Below are positions 6,379-8,947 of a stretch of 8,947 bases of DNA, one piece after another. A program made the translations under genes and the position numbers. The notes under the pieces were generated by a model. It did no database searches. It was not told the origin of the DNA and saw nothing but the letters and a program-made list of their open reading frames with translations. Source of the DNA: JACMLD01 sp036500065 (GTDB taxonomy: Bacteria; Bacteroidota; Bacteroidia; Chitinophagales; Chitinophagaceae); contig DASYCT010000227.1 of NCBI GenBank assembly GCA_036500065.1, positions 1-8,947 of the forward strand. Direction: 5' to 3'. Positions within the stretch are counted from its first letter, which is position 1; each line of letters starts with the position of its first letter.

Positions 6379-7176
6379 ATGCGAATAATAACCCCGACAA
6401 GACTGGCAACAGGTTTTTTTCTTCTTCTTTCGCTGGCCGGCAGGGCGCAGCAAACCGGTCTTAACCGGACATTGGTATGGAGCGACGAGTTCAATTACAA
6501 GGGATTGCCCGATTCCACCAAATGGGGCTATGAGACGGGCGGCGGCGGATGGGGCAACCATGAGCTGGAATTTTATACCGGCCGGAGGCCGGAAAACGCC
6601 CGGGTAGAGGATGGCAAACTGATCATCGAGGCAAGGAAAGAAAAATGGATGGGCAATGAATATACGTCCGCCCGGCTGAGCACCAAAGGCAAGGGGGACT
6701 GGAAATACGGGCGCATTGAAGTGCGCGCCAAACTGCCCAAAGGCCTTGGCACCTGGCCCGCCATCTGGATGCTCGGGTCCACGACCCCGCTGAAATGGCC
6801 CGACGACGGAGAAATAGACATCATGGAGCATGTGGGCTTTCACCAGGGGTTTATTCATGGTTCCATCCATTGCAAAAAGTACAACCACAAGATCGGAACG
6901 CAGAAAACGGATACCACGTTTATCAGCGATTGCTCGGAAAACTTTCATGTGTACGGGCTGGAATGGAACGCCGACTCTATCAATGTGTCGGTGGACGATC
7001 ATGTTTATTTCCGTTTTAAGAACGAACACAGCAATTATAGCGCATGGCCTTTTGACAACAAAATGTTCCTGTTGCTCAATATTGCCGTTGGCGGCGACTG
7101 GGGCGGGCAGAAGGGAGTGGATGAGAATATCTGGCCGCAGCGCATGGAAATCGATTATGTAAGAGTGTATCAATAA
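6379..7176 (+). CDS. Secreted glycoside hydrolase family 16 beta-glucanase (laminarinase-like)
   Basis: Predicted exported endo-beta-glucanase, most likely cleaving beta-1,3- or mixed beta-1,3/1,4-glucans. From the ATG at 6379 it is 265 residues. An upstream in-frame TTG at 6352 is rejected because the signal peptide fits this ATG: a charged start, the hydrophobic core ATGFFLLLSLA, and likely cleavage after A23 (GRA-QQ). The GH16 domain fills the rest: LVWSDEFNYKGLPDSTKWGYE, the substrate-cleft WPAIWMLG, then D-G-E145-I-D147-I-M-E150, where E145 is nucleophile and E150 acid/base. It ends with DWGGQ and MEIDYVRVYQ. There is no carbohydrate-binding module or sorting domain. The gene is divergent from the his operon; no canonical promoter was identified for it in 6301-6378. 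The S9 peptidase gene follows after 11 bases. The family is certain, the exact glucan is not. Confidence 0.95.
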   Translation: MRIITPTRLATGFFLLLSLAGRAQQTGLNRTLVWSDEFNYKGLPDSTKWGYETGGGGWGNHELEFYTGRRPENARVEDGKLIIEARKEKWMGNEYTSARLSTKGKGDWKYGRIEVRAKLPKGLGTWPAIWMLGSTTPLKWPDDGEIDIMEHVGFHQGFIHGSIHCKKYNHKIGTQKTDTTFISDCSENFHVYGLEWNADSINVSVDDHVYFRFKNEHSNYSAWPFDNKMFLLLNIAVGGDWGGQKGVDENIWPQRMEIDYVRVYQ

Positions 7177-7187
7177 AACCAAACAAC

Positions 7188-8947
7188 ATGAGAAGATTCC
7201 TATTCATGGGCCTTGTACTGGCCTTCAATGCCGCCATTGCACAGGACAATGCCGGCTACCAGCTTCCTCCCAAAGATATTGCCGACCTGCTGCTGGCAAA
7301 ACCGACGCCCGCCGTAAGCCTCGACAGCAAAGGAGAATGGCTGCTGTTGAGCGAGCGCAACAGTTACCCGTCCGTGGAAGAACTGGCGCAACCGGAATGG
7401 CGGATTGCCGGGCTTCGTTTCAATCCCAATAATTACGCGCTGAGCCGCCAGAACTTTGTCAATAATTTTATACTGGAGAATATAAAAAGCGGGAAGCAAC
7501 TGCAGGTGAGCGGTTTGCCCGCATCCCTCTCGGCGGGTAATGTAAGCTGGAGTCCCGGCGAGACTAAAATCGCCTTCACCCAAACCTCCAATACGCGGGT
7601 AGACCTGTATATAATCGATGTGGCCACTCAAAAAGCCACGCGTATCAACCAAAAACCGCTGAATACCATCCTGGGGGGCGCCTATACCTGGGTGGACGAT
7701 AATACGCTGTTGTATAAAACCGCGCTGAAACCCGTTTCGGCCGCCCCCGTAAAACCGTTACTGCCCAAGGGTCCGAGCACACAGGAAAACCTCGGCAAGG
7801 TAGCGCCCAGTCGTACGTTTGAGGATTTAATCAAAACACCGTACGATGAAGACCTGTTTGCTTTTTACGCCACGGCCCAACCCGTCAAAAACTCGCATGG
7901 AGTAGAAACGCCCGTCGGCGCTCCCTCCATTACCAGCACCTTCAGCCTTTCGCCCGATAAGAAATATGTATTGGTGCGTACTGTCAAAAGGCCTTTCTCT
8001 TATCTCGTGCCGGCATTTGAATTTTCTTCTACCGTAAGCATCAACGACCTTAATGGAAAACTGGTAAAAGTATTAGCGGAACTGCCTTCCGGTGAAACGG
8101 CTCCTTCGGGTTTCGACAACGTGCAGAATGCCCCCGGGCATTATGAATGGCGGCAGGATGTGGCCGCCACCATCACGTGGAGCCACCCGCTCGACAGCGG
8201 TCGTATCCAGAAAAAAATGGATTACCACGATGCCGTGTACGCGCTTAGCGCTCCTTTCACAGGTGAGCCAAAAGAGCTGTTCCAGGTGTCGTTGCGTTAT
8301 CGCAATATCATTTGGGGCAACGATACGCTGGCGCTGGTGCAGGAGGGTTCCATGGGCAAGCAATTAACGCGGACGGACCGGTACAATCCCGCTACCGGCA
8401 GCATTGAAAAACTAATGGAGCGCAATACCACCGACGCCTACAATAATCCCGGTATGCCTGTGCTCGCCCGAAACAGTTACGGGCGTGAAGTACTTCAAAC
8501 CGTAGACAAGGGCAGTAAACTGTTGTTCAATAATCCCGTGGGCAGTTCGCCCAACGGTGATTTGCCCTTTCTCGCCAAATTCGATTTGGGCAGCAAGCAA
8601 ACCGAGATCATCTGGCGCTGCGCAGATAATAGTTACGAAGAAGTGGCCGATGTAATAGACGCCAATAAGCTGGTGCTGCTTACCCGCCGCGAAACCGCGC
8701 AGGACGTTCCCAATTATTATATCAAGAACCTGGTGCTGCGCATGGCCGATGTGGCGGTGACGCATTTCAGCAATCCCTACCCCCAACTGGAAGGCATTAC
8801 AAAAGAAAAGATTTCCTACAAGCGCGCCGATGGCGTGGACCTGACCGGCGATTTATACCTGCCAAAAGGTTATGATGCCAAAAGGGACGGACCGCTGCCC
8901 GTGCTGATATGGGCTTACCCGAGGGAGTTCAACTCGGCGGCGGATGC
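7188..8947 (+). CDS. Secreted S9 (S9D-type) prolyl oligopeptidase-family peptidase, 3' end cut off
   Basis: The open frame runs from the ATG at 7188 to the window end, 586 residues without a stop. A signal peptide (MRRFLFMGLVLAFNAAIA, likely cut before QDN) sends it to the periplasm or outside. The sequence present is mainly the N-terminal beta-propeller, with WSPGETKIAFTQT-like and FSLSPDKKYVLVRTVKRPF blade motifs. The segments PLLPKGPSTQENLGK and RTFEDLIKTPYDEDLF are, to my recognition, typical of the S9D group, related to glutamyl endopeptidases. The window ends at LPVLIWAYPREFNSAADA, the entry to the alpha/beta-hydrolase domain, so the catalytic Ser, Asp and His lie outside and activity cannot be judged. 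Full-length relatives have about 800 residues. It follows the GH16 gene by 11 bases, suggesting one transcript. Cleavage specificity is inference. Confidence 0.9.
   Translation, partial: MRRFLFMGLVLAFNAAIAQDNAGYQLPPKDIADLLLAKPTPAVSLDSKGEWLLLSERNSYPSVEELAQPEWRIAGLRFNPNNYALSRQNFVNNFILENIKSGKQLQVSGLPASLSAGNVSWSPGETKIAFTQTSNTRVDLYIIDVATQKATRINQKPLNTILGGAYTWVDDNTLLYKTALKPVSAAPVKPLLPKGPSTQENLGKVAPSRTFEDLIKTPYDEDLFAFYATAQPVKNSHGVETPVGAPSITSTFSLSPDKKYVLVRTVKRPFSYLVPAFEFSSTVSINDLNGKLVKVLAELPSGETAPSGFDNVQNAPGHYEWRQDVAATITWSHPLDSGRIQKKMDYHDAVYALSAPFTGEPKELFQVSLRYRNIIWGNDTLALVQEGSMGKQLTRTDRYNPATGSIEKLMERNTTDAYNNPGMPVLARNSYGREVLQTVDKGSKLLFNNPVGSSPNGDLPFLAKFDLGSKQTEIIWRCADNSYEEVADVIDANKLVLLTRRETAQDVPNYYIKNLVLRMADVAVTHFSNPYPQLEGITKEKISYKRADGVDLTGDLYLPKGYDAKRDGPLPVLIWAYPREFNSAAD

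Noticed and set aside
6355..7182. A long minus-strand open frame (275 codons) antisense to the GH16 gene
   Set aside because: The opposite strand encodes an unambiguous GH16 enzyme with catalytic motif and signal peptide; the antisense product shows no recognisable domain.

Overview
The window looks like a chromosomal stretch of a Bacteroidota bacterium, probably a Chitinophagaceae-like member. The support is the protein families, the absence of clear Shine-Dalgarno sequences, a promoter matching the Bacteroidota TTTG-N19-TAnnTTTG pattern, and moderate G+C. Genus or species cannot be read from the sequence.

Minus strand, positions 1-6300: a histidine biosynthesis operon, transcribed from right to left as promoter - leader peptide (17 aa, five His codons) - intrinsic terminator - hisG - hisD - hisC - lipoprotein PQQ-type sugar dehydrogenase - c-type cytochrome - bifunctional hisB (cut by the window edge at position 1). 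The 5' region reads as a complete translation-coupled attenuator. A short ORF holds His-Ile-His-His-His-His, and two alternative RNA folds compete for the terminator's 5' arm. When charged His-tRNA is plentiful, the leader hairpin and the terminator should form. When it is scarce, a ribosome stalled on the His codons should release the antiterminator strand and allow transcription into hisG.

The operon has two oddities. Two redox genes unrelated to histidine synthesis sit between hisC and hisB with gaps of only 32, 53 and 5 bases. The 135-base hisD-hisC gap holds two direct copies of a palindromic REP-like unit exactly 50 bases apart, plus an 8-base tandem repeat that runs through the hisD stop codon.

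Plus strand, 6379-8947: a divergent pair, a secreted GH16 beta-glucanase and the first 586 residues of a secreted S9D-type prolyl oligopeptidase-family peptidase. They are 11 bases apart and probably co-transcribed. No tRNA, rRNA, CRISPR array, insertion sequence or phage gene was seen. No gene-free stretch exceeds 300 bases; the longest lies between hisG and the GH16 gene (6111-6378) and holds the attenuator and promoter.
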